Origin: a virus
Strand: one strand, 5' to 3'
Length of the DNA: 60,331 nucleotides
IMG/VR virus record: IMGVR_UViG_3300025120_000050
Span: 1-60,331 of that record
Below are positions 60,225 through 60,331 of this stretch, piece after piece. Both the position numbers and the translations under genes were made by a program. Each line of letters opens with the position of its first letter. The stretch's first letter is position 1. The notes under the pieces were generated by a model that searched no databases, had not been told where the DNA came from, and was given only the letters and a program-made list of their open reading frames with translations.

Positions 60225-60231
60225 TATTTAT
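60225..60231 (-). promoter_or_regulatory. Late-type promoter box ATAAATA
   Basis: ATAAATA lies 20 bp before the ATG 60204 and touches the stop codon of the gene at the right edge. Confidence 0.55.
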
Positions 60232-60331
60232 CAACCGCCAAGTGCGATTACGAGACCAAGTGAGACACTCGGTTGAATGTTTACTGTTGCTATTCCAGCA
60301 GGAGTAGCAGAACCAGCAGCAACTGTAATAG
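60231..60331 (-). CDS. C-terminus of a fibre-type protein (5' part outside the window)
   Basis: About 32 codons are visible: ITVAAGSATPAGIATVNIQP, then SVSLGLVIALGG and TGA. The LGLxxAL(G/D)G ending matches the terminus of the coiled-coil protein at 5653-7608, which suggests a shared C-terminal tip. The rest of the gene is cut off. Confidence 0.6.
   Translation of the reverse strand, partial: ITVAAGSATPAGIATVNIQPSVSLGLVIALGG

Overview
This window is part of the genome of a T4-like contractile-tailed (myovirus) cyanophage. Three observations support this. The genes run in the T4 virion order: gp25, gp6, a giant protein in the gp7 slot, gp8, then gp13, gp14, gp15, gp16 and gp17. A small gene at 35872-36105 carries the C-terminal signature of CP12, the Calvin-cycle inhibitor of cyanobacteria, so the host is very probably a marine cyanobacterium (Synechococcus or Prochlorococcus). 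The DNA is AT-rich and densely packed. Every gene I support lies on the minus strand, so transcription runs from high to low coordinates. No tRNA, integrase, IS element or CRISPR array was seen. Both edges cut genes: a DNA methyltransferase on the left and a fibre-type protein on the right.

Layout in transcription order. 60.3-52.5 kb holds adhesion or tail-fibre genes: a cut fibre C-terminus, a 178-aa virion protein, a 525-aa fibre, and an 1868-aa protein with several LamG-like domains and an SPRY-like domain. 52.4-38.9 kb is an accessory block of about 40 small genes. Most are unrecognised, but it includes an SF2 helicase, a ParB-like protein, a ligase-fold protein, a GIY-YIG protein and two HExxH proteins. 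38.9-38.1 kb is the only long non-coding stretch and carries an array of about twelve 17-bp imperfect palindromes. 38.1-35.9 kb holds a glycosyltransferase, small cyanophage genes and CP12. 35.8-1.1 kb is the virion assembly operon: baseplate, neck, tail stabiliser, small terminase, four structural or unknown proteins, and large terminase. 1.0 kb to the left edge is an HNH nuclease overlapping a DNA methyltransferase.

Two promoter classes are visible. Virion genes with an upstream gap are preceded by a (C/A/T)TAAATA or ATAAATA box, usually 18-27 bp before the start codon, resembling the T4 late promoter. The accessory block instead uses host-type promoters (TTGACA or TTGACT, 17 bp, then CATACT, CATGAT or TATATT). 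Some of these sit inside terminator hairpins, so the -35 box is the terminator loop.

Best candidates for something undescribed: the palindrome array at 38421-38920; the duplicated terminator-promoter element at 47870 and 48991; the recurring hairpin plus TGTCCAC promoter cassette of the accessory block; and a 54-bp duplicated intergenic element at 40147 and 41117. Function names below rest on motif recognition and gene order, not on database searches.
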